NCBI GenBank assembly: GCA_017541305.1
Contig: JAFXZJ010000027.1
Span: 1-64,000, forward strand
Length of the DNA: 64,000 bases
Source: Clostridia bacterium
GTDB taxonomy: Bacteria; Bacillota; Clostridia; Christensenellales; CAG-138
Direction of reading: 5' to 3'
The notes beneath the pieces are model-generated. The model was not told the DNA's origin, searched no databases, and saw only the letters and a program-made list of their open reading frames with translations. Shown here piece after piece: positions 33,010 through 42,843 of the stretch (positions are counted from its first letter, which is position 1; each line of letters begins with the position of its first letter). The position numbers and the translations under genes were made by a program.

Positions 33010-33726
33010 ATGCAGACTTATAAGGTTTTTGCAGACTATCACACACACACATATTACAGCCACGGTAAAGGCTCGCCCCGCGATAATGTGCTCTCCGCCA
33101 TCAAGCGGGGCCTTGATTTGGTTGCGGTTTCCGAGCACGGGCCCGGGCACCTGACCTATGGCGTCCGCGGAAAGAAGCTTGCGCGTCTGAACGGCGAGCT
33201 TGCTTCGCTGTGCAGAGAATTCGAGGGAAGCATCGACGTGCGCCGCGGGCTTGAGCTGAACGTGACCGGCTTCGGAAAAACCGACTGCCCCGCCGACCGC
33301 GATGCCTACGACGTGATAATCTTAGGCTACCACAAGGGCGTCGCTCCCGTAAACAGGCTTGCCCTGCATATTTGGGGCGAAAGCCTTTTGAAGATCAAGG
33401 GCGATCCTCACAGGAACGCCGAGGGGATACTGGCCGCGGCGGAAAGCTGCCGCGCGGATATCATTTCCCACCCCAACCTTTATTTGAAGGTGGATATCCC
33501 CTATATGGCCGAGTGCTGCCGTCAGATGGGCATACTGCTCGAGGTCAATTCCTCAAGGGTGACGCTGTCAAGGGACGAGCTGCTTGCGATAAAGCGCGCA
33601 GGCTGCGGGCTTATCATAGGCTCGGACGCGCACACGCCCGAGCGCGTCGGCGATTTCGCGCTCGCGTCGGAGGCGGTATCCGACGCGGGAGTTTGGGATA
33701 TTGTCAAAAACGCAAGGCCGGAATGA
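33010..33726 (+). CDS. PHP-domain phosphoesterase
   Basis: A 238-residue protein with the four PHP motifs: DYHTHTYYSHGKG (residues 9-21), AVSEHGPGH, ISHPNLYLK and IIGSDAHTPE. These bind metals for phosphate-ester hydrolysis, as in YcdX-like and HisJ-like enzymes; the exact substrate is unknown. It is translated from the rpiR operon. The stop codon TGA (33724-33726) lies inside the hairpin that is the left direct repeat of the MITE-like element. Confidence 0.88.
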   Translation: MQTYKVFADYHTHTYYSHGKGSPRDNVLSAIKRGLDLVAVSEHGPGHLTYGVRGKKLARLNGELASLCREFEGSIDVRRGLELNVTGFGKTDCPADRDAYDVIILGYHKGVAPVNRLALHIWGESLLKIKGDPHRNAEGILAAAESCRADIISHPNLYLKVDIPYMAECCRQMGILLEVNSSRVTLSRDELLAIKRAGCGLIIGSDAHTPERVGDFALASEAVSDAGVWDIVKNARPE

Positions 33727-34005
33727 TCCGGCTTCAGATTACTGACAAACACGCCAAATGGGAATGATTCATTTTGAAAAACCATATGCGGATACGATCC
33801 CCGAAGCTGCCGAGCAGGTCAGTTTCGGGGATATGTCTCGCAGGAGCGGTAAAAAGCGCTTGGTTTATCGTGATTCCGCGGCTGTCGCGCCGCGGACGCG
33901 CTGACCCGCGCGGCTCCCAAAGGTCGCACCGGGTTTGCTTCATGCGGTGCTTTATTCCTCTGCAGAGACTTTGTCAGTGGTCTGAAGGCCGGAATGATCC
34001 GGCTT
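33714..34005. mobile_element. MITE-like element inserted in a terminator hairpin
   Basis: Two identical 21-bp copies of a terminator hairpin (33714-33734 and 33985-34005, both AAGGCCGGA-ATGA-TCCGGCTT arrangement) flank a 250-bp segment. The segment has 15-bp imperfect terminal inverted repeats CAGATTACTGACAAA (33735-33749) and TTTGTCAGTGGTCTG (33970-33984), with two mismatches. The interior has no gene but several strong hairpins (ATCCCCGAA/TTCGGGGAT at 33797-33833, TCCGCGG/CCGCGGA, GCACCG/CGGTGC). The layout fits insertion of a non-autonomous element with a 21-bp target duplication. Only the right copy keeps a T-run. Confidence 0.65.
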
Positions 34006-34008
34006 TTA
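33985..34008 (+). terminator. Terminator of the rpiR-PHP operon (right copy)
   Basis: AAGGCCGGA and TCCGGCTT pair over ATGA, followed by TTTAAT. The left copy at 33714-33734 has the same stem but no T-run. Confidence 0.7.
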
Positions 34009-34025
34009 ATATATACAATAAAGTG

Positions 34026-34054
34026 TTGATAATTTTGTTATTTTGTGTTAAAAT
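34026..34054 (+). promoter_or_regulatory. Promoter of asnS
   Basis: TTGATA (34026-34031) and TAAAAT (34049-34054), spacer 17 bp; AAAAGAGGCG ribosome binding site before the ATG at 34089. No T-box leader fits in this short space. Confidence 0.75.
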
Positions 34055-34088
34055 AGTTGTTAATCAATCTTTTTAAAAGAGGCGTTAT

Positions 34089-35471
<1,383 letters not shown>

Positions 35472-35487
35472 AAAACAAGAACCTTCG

Positions 35488-35517
35488 GGATCCCGCAAAA
35501 AAGCGGGGTCCTTTTTT
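35488..35517 (+). terminator. Terminator of asnS
   Basis: GGATCCCGC and GCGGGGTCC pair over A6, followed by T6. Confidence 0.9.
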
Positions 35518-35527
35518 ATAAAACCTA

Positions 35528-35556
35528 TTGGCAAATCAAAGCTTTCGCGATATAAT
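35528..35556 (+). promoter_or_regulatory. Promoter of the phosphoglucomutase gene
   Basis: TTGGCA (35528-35533) and TATAAT (35551-35556), spacer 17 bp. Confidence 0.75.
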
Positions 35557-35590
35557 AAGAATGTATATTTTTGCTCACGGAGGTATTGCT

Positions 35591-37327
35591 ATGGATTGGA
35601 AAAAAGAATACGACCGCTGGCTTGAAAAGGCCGCCGCGGATCCGTTCCTCATGGAGGATATGACCAAGCTCGATTCCGACAAAGCGCGTGAGGAGGCCTT
35701 TTACACCGAGCTCGAATTCGGCACGGCCGGCCTGCGCGGCATCATCGGCGCCGGCACCAACCGCATGAACCGTTACGTTGTCCGCCGCGCTTCAAGGGGC
35801 GTTGCGGAAATGATACTCGAGACCGAGGGCCGTCCCGGCGCCGACCGCGGAGTGGCGATCGCCTATGATTCGCGCAACTGCTCCGACGTTTTCGCAATGG
35901 AGACCGCGCTGACGCTGTGCGCGTCCGGCATAAGGTGCTATCTTTTCGAAAGCCTTCGCAGCGTGCCCCAGCTTTCGTTCACCGTGCGTCACTTGAACTG
36001 CATTGCCGGAATAGTGATAACCGCCTCGCACAATCCGCCCGAATACAACGGCTATAAGGTCTATTGGGAGGACGGCGGCCAGTGCGCTCCCGACAGGGCG
36101 AATAAGATACTCGAATGCATACGCAGGTTCGATTACTTCGACGTTCAGCCCATGGCTTACAGCATGGCGCTTTCGTCCGAGCTTTTGACCATAATAGGCA
36201 AAGAGATCGACGAGGAGTATTATTCCCGCACGATCACTCTGCTGCTGCACCCCGAAAACCTTCGCGAGAACGGGCATTTGCTGAACGCGGTCTACACCCC
36301 CCTGCACGGCAGCGGCAGGGTGCCGGTTACGGAGATATTGAAGCGCATCGGCGTTACCAAGCTGAACGTGGTGCCCGAGCAGGCCGAGCCGGACGGCAAT
36401 TTCCCCACCGTTAAAGCGCCCAACCCCGAGGATAAGAACGCGTTCACGCTTGCAAGGAAGCTTGCGGATGAAGTCGGCGCGAATCTGATGTTCGCGACCG
36501 ACCCGGATTCCGACCGACTGGGCGTTGCCGTGCGTCAGCCCGACGGCGAATTCAAGCTTTTGACCGGCAATCAGACCGGCGCTCTTCTGACCTATTACAT
36601 ACTCTCCTCCCTCAAGGAGCAGGGCAGGCTGCCCAAGAACGGCCTTGTTGTAAAGTCCTTCGTTTCCACCACGCTTGCGGACGCCATCTGCAGGAGCTTT
36701 GACGTTGAGATAAAGGACGTGCTCACCGGCTTCCGCTTCATTTCCGAGTGGATCGAGCACTGCTGCGTCACGAACGAATACGAGTTCCTGTTCGGGTTCG
36801 AGGAAAGCTACGGCGCGCTTGCCGGAAGCTTTGCAAGGGACAAGGACGCCGTGTGCGCCTCCATGCTGGTGTGCGACGCCGCTGCCTGGTATATGCATCA
36901 GGGCAAGACGCTCTACGACGTGCTCGAGGAGATCTACGCAAAATACGGCTATTATATGGAAAAGGTCAAGAGCTATACCCTTTCCGGCAAGGAGGGCATG
37001 GAAAAGATCGCCTCCGCCATGAGGAGCCTTGTCGAGCACCCGCTCACCGAGATCGGCGGCGAGCCCGTGGAATATTATGAGGATCACAATAAGCAGGCAA
37101 AGCTTTGCGTAAAGACCGGCGAGGTCTCCCCCACCGGCCTGCCCCGGGCGAACGCTCTGCGCTATATGCTGCCCGGCGGCGCATGGGCGGTCGTGCGTCC
37201 CAGCGGCACCGAGCCCAAGCTCAAGGTCTATATCGGCGCCGTAGGCGAGAGCCGCGAGGCCGGAGAAGCTCAGCTCGAGCGCCTGATGGGCTTCATGGAC
37301 GGGCTGCTCAGCTCGCTGCTTGCCTGA
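35591..37327 (+). CDS. Phospho-sugar mutase (phosphoglucomutase, PgcA-type)
   Basis: Interconverts glucose-1- and glucose-6-phosphate. The ATG at 35591 follows GGAGG; the longer in-frame start lies in the promoter. 578 residues with the alpha-D-phosphohexomutase domains: active-site loop ITASHNPPEYNGYKVYWEDG (phosphoserine), metal loop ATDPDSDRLGVAV, sugar loop FGFEESYG and phosphate loop RPSGTEPKLKVYIG. The length matches PgcA of Firmicutes. Confidence 0.94.
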   Translation: MDWKKEYDRWLEKAAADPFLMEDMTKLDSDKAREEAFYTELEFGTAGLRGIIGAGTNRMNRYVVRRASRGVAEMILETEGRPGADRGVAIAYDSRNCSDVFAMETALTLCASGIRCYLFESLRSVPQLSFTVRHLNCIAGIVITASHNPPEYNGYKVYWEDGGQCAPDRANKILECIRRFDYFDVQPMAYSMALSSELLTIIGKEIDEEYYSRTITLLLHPENLRENGHLLNAVYTPLHGSGRVPVTEILKRIGVTKLNVVPEQAEPDGNFPTVKAPNPEDKNAFTLARKLADEVGANLMFATDPDSDRLGVAVRQPDGEFKLLTGNQTGALLTYYILSSLKEQGRLPKNGLVVKSFVSTTLADAICRSFDVEIKDVLTGFRFISEWIEHCCVTNEYEFLFGFEESYGALAGSFARDKDAVCASMLVCDAAAWYMHQGKTLYDVLEEIYAKYGYYMEKVKSYTLSGKEGMEKIASAMRSLVEHPLTEIGGEPVEYYEDHNKQAKLCVKTGEVSPTGLPRANALRYMLPGGAWAVVRPSGTEPKLKVYIGAVGESREAGEAQLERLMGFMDGLLSSLLA

Positions 37328-37340
37328 TAAAAGCTTTCAG

Positions 37341-37380
37341 CGCACCGCAGTTTTCGGGAACCCGAAGGCCCTGCGGTGCG
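37341..37380 (+). terminator. Terminator-like hairpin after the mutase gene
   Basis: CGCACCGCAG and CTGCGGTGCG form a 10-bp stem, with a nested TTCGGG/CCCGAA hairpin in the loop. Only a weak T-run (TTATATT) follows, so termination may be partial. Confidence 0.6.
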
Positions 37381-37414
37381 TTATATTAACAGAGAAATAC
37401 CGGAGGTGTCGATC

Positions 37415-38371
37415 ATGAAAAGACGCTCTATTATGACTGTTCTGGCGCTTGCCGCGGTGTGCTGTCTGCTTTTTGCGGGCTGTGCCGGAAACGCCAAGTA
37501 TCCCGATGCGTCCGTGCCCATGCAGGACGGCGGCTGGAATTACAACAATAAGGAAGCCTTTTATGACGGCGCAGCGCCTGACAACGCCGCGGCGCCAATG
37601 GATCCCGGTTTCACCGATCCGCAGCTGCCCTTAAACCGCAAGGTGATAAGGAACGCGGAGCTCAGTGCGGAAACGCTTGAATTCGACGCGATGATGAGCG
37701 CGCTTAACGCCAAGGTGAACGAGCTTGGCGGCTACGTGCAGTCCAATTCGGTCAACGGCCGCTCCTATGGCAGCAAGACCGCGCTGCGCACGGCGCATAT
37801 GGTGGCAAGGATACCCGCCGAAAAGCTTGACGAATTCCTCACCGCAGTCGACGGGCTGGGCAACGTGATATCCCGCAATGAGAAAGTGGACGACGTTACC
37901 GACAGCTACGTCGATATCGAAGCGCGTCTTGCATCGCTTCGCACGGAGTATCAGACCTTGCTCGATCTGCTCTCCAAGGCTGAGGAGCTTGAGGACGTTA
38001 TCACCCTGCAGGATCGTCTTTCCGACGTGCGCTATGAGATCGAATCCTTTGAGGCAAGGATACGCAGTTACGACAGCCTGATCGAGTACAGCACCGTTGA
38101 TATGACCGTGAACGAGGTGGAGCGCGAGACCGCGGCCGTCGAGGAAAGCTTCGGCGAGGAGGTATCCCGCCGCTTCGGCGAAAGCCTGGAGGACGTCGGT
38201 GACGGCTTCAAGAGCTTTGCGGCGTGGTTCATAGGCGATCTGCCCGTGATACTGGTGCTGCTCGTGCTGCTTGTGGGCATTCCCCTTATGATAGTGCTGA
38301 TCTGTGTGAAGTCCGCAAAAAAGCGCCGCGCAAAGAAGGCGGCGCAGGCGGAAGCGGATAACAAGAAATAA
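37415..38371 (+). CDS. DUF4349 lipoprotein with C-terminal membrane helix
   Basis: A 318-residue protein: the ATG at 37415 follows GGAGGTG and gives a lipoprotein signal with lipobox LFAGC. The DUF4349 domain covers about residues 75-250 (RKVIRNAELSAETLEFD, ARIPAEKLDEFLTAVDGLG, VDIEARLASLRTEYQTLLDLL) and includes a coiled-coil segment. One membrane helix near residues 270-295 and a basic tail follow. Cell-envelope protein of unknown role. Confidence 0.9.
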   Translation: MKRRSIMTVLALAAVCCLLFAGCAGNAKYPDASVPMQDGGWNYNNKEAFYDGAAPDNAAAPMDPGFTDPQLPLNRKVIRNAELSAETLEFDAMMSALNAKVNELGGYVQSNSVNGRSYGSKTALRTAHMVARIPAEKLDEFLTAVDGLGNVISRNEKVDDVTDSYVDIEARLASLRTEYQTLLDLLSKAEELEDVITLQDRLSDVRYEIESFEARIRSYDSLIEYSTVDMTVNEVERETAAVEESFGEEVSRRFGESLEDVGDGFKSFAAWFIGDLPVILVLLVLLVGIPLMIVLICVKSAKKRRAKKAAQAEADNKK

Positions 38372-38381
38372 TGGGATCAAG

Positions 38382-38418
38382 AAAAAGCTTCGCGAGGGAA
38401 ACTTCGCGAAGCTTTTAT
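38382..38418. terminator. Bidirectional terminator, DUF4349 and GntR genes
   Basis: AAAAGCTTCGCGA pairs with TCGCGAAGCTTTT over a short loop, with T-tracts on both sides; convergent genes flank it. Confidence 0.85.
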
Positions 38419-38428
38419 TTGCGCTTGA

Positions 38429-39106
38429 TCAAACAGCCAGCAGGGGCGAATTGAGGGACAGGACCTTCGTCCTTTCAAGATGGGTGCGCAGGATCGCGCA
38501 GGCATACTCAACGTCCTTATTGCGGCATGCGTCGATAAGGTTCCTGTGCTCGCCCACCGTCTGAGCATAAGCTTCGGAGGGGGTGTAATAGGGACGGATG
38601 TACCTGTCGACGTTGGCATGCAGCTGCTCGATGAGCTGGAGGATGTAAGGATTGTTCGCGGCCTCGTAGAGGGCGAAGTGCATCTGCAGGTTGAGATCCT
38701 CAAGCTTGTTGGGATCGTTCTCCTCGGCGGACTGAGCAAGCAGCGCTTCGGCCTTTTCGATGCATTCATCGGTCATGCGGGGAACTGCCGCGCGGATAAC
38801 GCCCAGCTCGAGTATGATGCGGGTATCCATGGCGTTTTCAAGCTCTTCCTTGGTGAGCTTGGTAACGACAGCGCCGCGGTTGGGATAGATGCGGACAAGG
38901 CCCTGCGCATCGAGCTGGCGGAAAGCCTCCCTTACGGGAATGTGGCTTACCGAAAGCTGTGCAGAGATCTCATCCTGACGAAGGGGCATGCCGCCGGGCA
39001 GGACGCCGCGGATGATGGCAGTGCGGATCACCTGAAAGACCCAATCCCTTGCCGCCATTGATTTCTGGTGCATTTCTTCTGCGATGTCTTTAAGCTGTGT
39101 ACTCAT
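38429..39106 (-). CDS. GntR-family transcriptional regulator (FCD domain)
   Basis: A 225-residue regulator: winged helix (about residues 18-80, LRQDEISAQLSVSHIPVREAFRQLDAQGLV) and an all-helical FCD ligand domain (about 90-215) with D, H and H metal or ligand residues (LNLQMHFALYEAANNPYI, GEHRNLIDACRNKD). The ATG at 39104-39106 was chosen over a longer frame that reads through the promoter. Divergent from cyuA-folD, so these are possible targets. Confidence 0.92.
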   Translation of the reverse strand: MSTQLKDIAEEMHQKSMAARDWVFQVIRTAIIRGVLPGGMPLRQDEISAQLSVSHIPVREAFRQLDAQGLVRIYPNRGAVVTKLTKEELENAMDTRIILELGVIRAAVPRMTDECIEKAEALLAQSAEENDPNKLEDLNLQMHFALYEAANNPYILQLIEQLHANVDRYIRPYYTPSEAYAQTVGEHRNLIDACRNKDVEYACAILRTHLERTKVLSLNSPLLAV

Positions 39107-39166
39107 AAATAATCTCACTTCCGTAAGTATTTTTGGGGCCTTGACCTTTATGGAGCCCATATTCGC

Positions 39167-39179
39167 TGTATATTATACA
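39167..39179. promoter_or_regulatory. Palindromic operator TGTATA-T-TATACA at the GntR promoter
   Basis: A perfect 13-bp palindrome overlaps the -10 box of the GntR gene and fits the GT-n-AC half-site type bound by FCD-group GntR proteins. Probable autoregulation. Confidence 0.6.
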
Positions 39180-39200
39180 TTGAAACCAACTGCTTGTCAA
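39172..39200 (-). promoter_or_regulatory. Consensus promoter of the GntR gene
   Basis: Minus-strand TTGACA (39195-39200) and TATAAT (39172-39177), spacer 17 bp; the -10 box is inside the palindrome. Confidence 0.85.
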
Positions 39201-39314
39201 TACGACAAATTAAAGATTTTTTCGATATCGCAAACTTTTTTCAAAATTATAACATATACTCTCCTTTCGCTGAAACCAAATCTAAAAACCGCCGAATTAT
39301 TGCGCCGTTTTGTA

Positions 39315-39343
39315 TTGAAATATGCCTATAAAAGAGTTATAAT
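39315..39343 (+). promoter_or_regulatory. Promoter of cyuA-folD
   Basis: TTGAAA (39315-39320) and TATAAT (39338-39343), spacer 17 bp, about 30 bp before the ATG at 39375. Confidence 0.8.
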
Positions 39344-39374
39344 ATAATTTAGTTTGATATGCGGAGGATTCGTT

Positions 39375-40670
39375 ATGCTTTCTACCGATTCAAGATATAT
39401 GGCCTATATCGACATTCTGAAGGAAGAGCTTGTGCCCGCAATGGGCTGTACCGAGCCCATCGCGATCGCCTTTGCCGCGGCCAAGGCCAGATCGGTGCTC
39501 GGCTCCATGCCCGACCGCGTGGAGATATCGGTCAGCGGCAACATAATCAAGAACGTAAAATCCGTGGTCGTTCCCAACACGGGCGGCTTGAAGGGCATTG
39601 AGGCCGCCGCTGCCGCGGGCATCACCGTGGGCGACGCCGACCGCGTGCTTGAGGTGCTTGCCGCCGTTTCGGAGGCGGACAAGCCCCGCATAAAGGAATT
39701 CATGGCAAGCGTGCCCATGATCGTGCGCCCCTCCTCCGCCGTTGACGTGATATTCGATATAGACCTCACGCTGCACGCGGGAAGCGAATTCAGCCGCATA
39801 CGCATCAAGGATTATCACACCAACGTGGTGCTCATCCAGAAAAACGGCGAAACGCTGTTTGAAGCGCCCGAGATAGAGCTTTCCAGTCAGGGCTTGACCG
39901 ACCGGGGCCTGCTTACGATAAAGGACATAGTCGATTTCGCCGACACGGTAGAGCTTGACGACGTGCGCGAGGTGCTCGAGCGCCAGATAGATTATAACAC
40001 CGCGATAGCCAACGAGGGCATAAGGGGCCGATGGGGAGCAAGCATCGGGCGCGTGCTGCTGGACGTTTACGGCTATGACGTTAAGATAAGGGCCAAGGCC
40101 ATGGCCGCCGCGGGCTCCGACGCGCGAATGAGCGGCTGTGAAATGCCCGTCATAATCGTTTCCGGCTCGGGCAATCAGGGCATGGCGGCTTCGCTTCCCG
40201 TGATCGTCTACGCAAGGGAATACGACGTGGGTCAGGACAAGCTCCTGCGCGCACTCTGCGTTTCGAACCTTGTTACCATTCATCAAAAGACCTGGATCGG
40301 CCGACTCTCCGCATTCTGCGGCGCGGTCAACGCGGGCTGCGGCGCGGGCGCGGGCATAGCATATCTGCTTGGAGGCGGTTATGACATAGTCGCTCACACG
40401 CTGGTCAACTCGCTTGCGATAGTCAGCGGCATTGTGTGCGACGGCGCAAAGCCCAGCTGCGCGGCAAAGATCGCTTCCGCGGTCGACGCGGGCATATTGG
40501 GCTATCAGATGTACGTCCGCGGCATGGAATTCCAGGGCGGCGACGGCATAATCTCCAAGGGCGTTGAGAACACCATAGCCAATATAGGGCGTCTGGGCAA
40601 GGACGGCATGCGCGAGACCGACCGCGAAATACTCAAGATAATGCTCCAGACTAACAACAATATCGAATGA
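39375..40670 (+). CDS. cyuA: L-cysteine desulfidase / serine dehydratase-alpha family protein
   Basis: A 431-residue member of the CyuA (YhaM, UPF0597) family. These iron-sulfur enzymes break L-cysteine to pyruvate, ammonia and sulfide. The ATG at 39375 follows GGAGG. Conserved cysteines: PAMGCTEPIA (about residue 25), SGCEMPVIIVSGSGNQG (about 255) and FCGAVNAGCGAGAGI (about 318), the cluster-binding set. No CyuP transporter is adjacent; folD follows 14 bp downstream. Confidence 0.9.
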   Translation: MLSTDSRYMAYIDILKEELVPAMGCTEPIAIAFAAAKARSVLGSMPDRVEISVSGNIIKNVKSVVVPNTGGLKGIEAAAAAGITVGDADRVLEVLAAVSEADKPRIKEFMASVPMIVRPSSAVDVIFDIDLTLHAGSEFSRIRIKDYHTNVVLIQKNGETLFEAPEIELSSQGLTDRGLLTIKDIVDFADTVELDDVREVLERQIDYNTAIANEGIRGRWGASIGRVLLDVYGYDVKIRAKAMAAAGSDARMSGCEMPVIIVSGSGNQGMAASLPVIVYAREYDVGQDKLLRALCVSNLVTIHQKTWIGRLSAFCGAVNAGCGAGAGIAYLLGGGYDIVAHTLVNSLAIVSGIVCDGAKPSCAAKIASAVDAGILGYQMYVRGMEFQGGDGIISKGVENTIANIGRLGKDGMRETDREILKIMLQTNNNIE

Positions 40671-40684
40671 TCAAGAGGTAAAGC

Positions 40685-41539
40685 ATGGCTGTATTATTGA
40701 CGGGAAAGGAAGTTGCCGCGGCGATAAACGAAAGGACCCGCGCCGCCGTTGCCGAATTGAATGAAAAGGGCGTCACCCCCACGCTGTGCATACTGCGTGT
40801 GGGCGAAAGGCCGGACGATCTGTCCTATGAGCGCGGCGCGGTCAAGCGCGCGGAGGCGGTGGGAGTCGGCATAGTCAAGCGCCTCTTCCCCGAGGACGTC
40901 ACCGAAGATGAGCTCATTGCCGAAGTCGAAAGGATCAACAACGATCCCTCCATCCACGGCCTGCTGATGTTCCGTCCCCTCCCCCGCCATATCAACGAGA
41001 GCCGCGTGTGCAACGCGCTGAAGCCCGAAAAGGATATGGACGGCATAACCGATCTTTCCATGGCGGGCGTTTACGCGCAGAAGCCCCTGGGATACCCCCC
41101 CTGCACTGCGCAGGCGGTGATAGAGCTGATCGATCATTACGGGATCGACCTTAAGGGAAAGAACGTGGCGGTGATAGGCCGCAGTCTGGTCATCGGCAAG
41201 CCCGTGACCATGATGCTGATAAAGAAAAACGCCACCGTAACCGTGTGCCACACAAAGACCAACGACGTTGCGGGCATATGCCGGCGGGCGGATATCATAG
41301 TCGCCGCCGCGGGCAGCGCGGGCATGGTGAACGGGGATTTCGTACGCGAGGGACAGACGGTCATAGACGTCGGTATCAACTGGAGCGAAGCTGAGGGAAG
41401 GATAGTGGGCGACGTCGAATTCGAGGCTGCGGAGCCCGTCGTTGAAAAGCTCACCCCCGTCCCGGGGGGCGTGGGAGCCGTCACCACTGGCGTGCTCATG
41501 AGCCACGTGGCCGAAGCCGCAATGAGATCCATGCAATAA
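40685..41539 (+). CDS. folD: Methylenetetrahydrofolate dehydrogenase / methenyl-THF cyclohydrolase
   Basis: FolD oxidises 5,10-methylene-THF with NADP and hydrolyses the product to 10-formyl-THF. 284 residues with HGLLMFRPLPRHIN, KDMDGIT, the NADP loop GRSLVIGKP and VPGGVGAVTTGVL. In the catalytic helix the sequence is SYERGAVKR, so the lysine expected four residues after the tyrosine (YxxxK) is absent, replaced by Ala; a lysine follows two residues later. This variant exists in Clostridia, and the cyclohydrolase step may be weak. A separate FchA at 48234 could cover it. Confidence 0.92.
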   Translation: MAVLLTGKEVAAAINERTRAAVAELNEKGVTPTLCILRVGERPDDLSYERGAVKRAEAVGVGIVKRLFPEDVTEDELIAEVERINNDPSIHGLLMFRPLPRHINESRVCNALKPEKDMDGITDLSMAGVYAQKPLGYPPCTAQAVIELIDHYGIDLKGKNVAVIGRSLVIGKPVTMMLIKKNATVTVCHTKTNDVAGICRRADIIVAAAGSAGMVNGDFVREGQTVIDVGINWSEAEGRIVGDVEFEAAEPVVEKLTPVPGGVGAVTTGVLMSHVAEAAMRSMQ

Positions 41540-41546
41540 ACGGAAT

Positions 41547-41587
41547 GAAAAGGAGCGCAGGCGAAATTCGTCTGCGCTCCGTGTTTT
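41547..41587. terminator. Bidirectional terminator, folD and cohesin-dockerin gene
   Basis: GGAGCGCAGGCG pairs with CGTCTGCGCTCC over 5 nt (12 pairs, one G-T). GTGTTTTT follows on the plus strand and TTTTC on the minus. Confidence 0.85.
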
Positions 41588-41637
41588 TGGGGATATCAGC
41601 CGCCGATTATGATGCTCCAGATCGCGGCGGGATCGAG
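41548..41637. repeat. 90-bp sequence identical to 45530-45619
   Basis: The terminator hairpin and the last codons of the cohesin-dockerin gene at 41596 are base-identical to the same part of the gene at 45578. It marks recent duplication or conversion between the two genes. Confidence 0.9.
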
Positions 41638-42762
41638 TACATCAACCTTGCCATCCAGATTCGCGTCGGCATTCAGCATACCCTGCGGGCTGATCACCGG
41701 GCTATAATTCATCAAATAGCTGACAAGCAATGAAATATCGGCTTCTTGAACTATACCGTTGCAGTCAACATCACCGGGGAGGGGCGCGTCAAGTATCGTA
41801 ACGCTGCCGTTCGTCGCATTAAACGGGATGCTGATAACGCTGCCATCAAGATTATTATAGGTGAATTGTTTTATCTCGAGCTCAAGAGTAATGATTTCTC
41901 CGGGTTCGGCATTCGGTGAAACGTGAAAATGCAGAGTAAATACGGATCCCGAAGCACAGAAATCTCCCTGCGGTACGATACCGATAAAGCCAAATCTGCC
42001 GGGTTTGCCCGTGTTTGTCTGTACAAGGCCGCCGTGATCGATCATATCGCTCCATACAGCTCCCACTTCGGGTTCGCCCACAAGTGAAAGAAGCTCGCTG
42101 TTATAATTCACAAACGCTGTCAGCGCCGTAGCTGCGGCAGCTCCCTCTATGCTCAGTGTGATGCTGACTTCGGTATCGGGCCTTGCGTAAACCGAATCAA
42201 GCATAAATCTGATCGGTTCGGGCTGCGGATCCGTGCTAAGTACCACCGCGCCATTTGTTTGAGTAAACGGAATCGATGTGAGCTCGCCGCCGACGGGATA
42301 GCTGGTAAACTGCTTAACATCCAATACAAGCGGTATAGAAGCACCGATCTCGGCATCAGCCGCAACATGGAAATTGAGTGTAAACAATACTCCCTGAGCT
42401 GAAAACTCTCCGTTCGGTGTGATCGCCATCAAGCCGAATCTTCCTTGAGTGACAGTATTAGTCTGCACAAGGCCGTTCGCCGCCGAAATATCGTCCCACA
42501 CCTCACCGGGAACAGGATCCCCAATCATCTCAAGCAGTTCATGGTCGTAATCAACAAATACTGTAAGTGCATTCGCGGCATATTCGCCGGTAAGCGTCAG
42601 CGTTACGGAAACGTCGGAATCCGGTTCGGAATAGACAGTGTCAAGCTTAAAGCTTACCGTGCCGTCCCTTTGCAATGCAATGGCTGATATAGGTGTAATG
42701 CTCAAAGCAAGCACAAGCGCGCAGATAAGGGCTGTTAGTCTTTTCATATGTTTTCGCGCCAT
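41596..42762 (-). CDS. Two-cohesin, one-dockerin secreted protein
   Basis: A 388-residue protein: signal peptide, cohesin-like domain 1 (about 33-175, VSFKLDTVYSEPDSDVSVTL, FVDYDHELLEMIG, VLFTLNFHV), cohesin-like domain 2 (about 182-322, IRFMLDSVYARPDTEVSITL) and a C-terminal dockerin (about 326-388) with loops DVDCNGIVQEAD and DANLDGKVDVLD. Both cohesins keep the jelly-roll signature, in which a short extended strand follows F(V)xYDxxLL. Cohesins bind dockerins of other proteins, so this can act as a small scaffold, and its own dockerin can dock elsewhere. The ending WSIIIGG is identical to the protein at 45578. Confidence 0.88.
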   Translation of the reverse strand: MARKHMKRLTALICALVLALSITPISAIALQRDGTVSFKLDTVYSEPDSDVSVTLTLTGEYAANALTVFVDYDHELLEMIGDPVPGEVWDDISAANGLVQTNTVTQGRFGLMAITPNGEFSAQGVLFTLNFHVAADAEIGASIPLVLDVKQFTSYPVGGELTSIPFTQTNGAVVLSTDPQPEPIRFMLDSVYARPDTEVSITLSIEGAAAATALTAFVNYNSELLSLVGEPEVGAVWSDMIDHGGLVQTNTGKPGRFGFIGIVPQGDFCASGSVFTLHFHVSPNAEPGEIITLELEIKQFTYNNLDGSVISIPFNATNGSVTILDAPLPGDVDCNGIVQEADISLLVSYLMNYSPVISPQGMLNADANLDGKVDVLDPAAIWSIIIGG

Positions 42763-42795
42763 AAGGCATCCTTTCTATCGGATTATACAAAGACC

Positions 42796-42832
42796 GGAGC
42801 CCTGCAGAAAAGGAGAAGCAATGCAGGGCTCC
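42796..42832 (-). terminator. Hairpin between two cohesin-dockerin genes
   Basis: GGAGCCCTGCA and TGCAGGGCTCC form an 11-bp stem between the stop at 42844 and the next start at 42762. No clear T-run follows, so some read-through into the next gene is likely. Confidence 0.55.
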
Positions 42833-42843
42833 GTGTGTGCATA

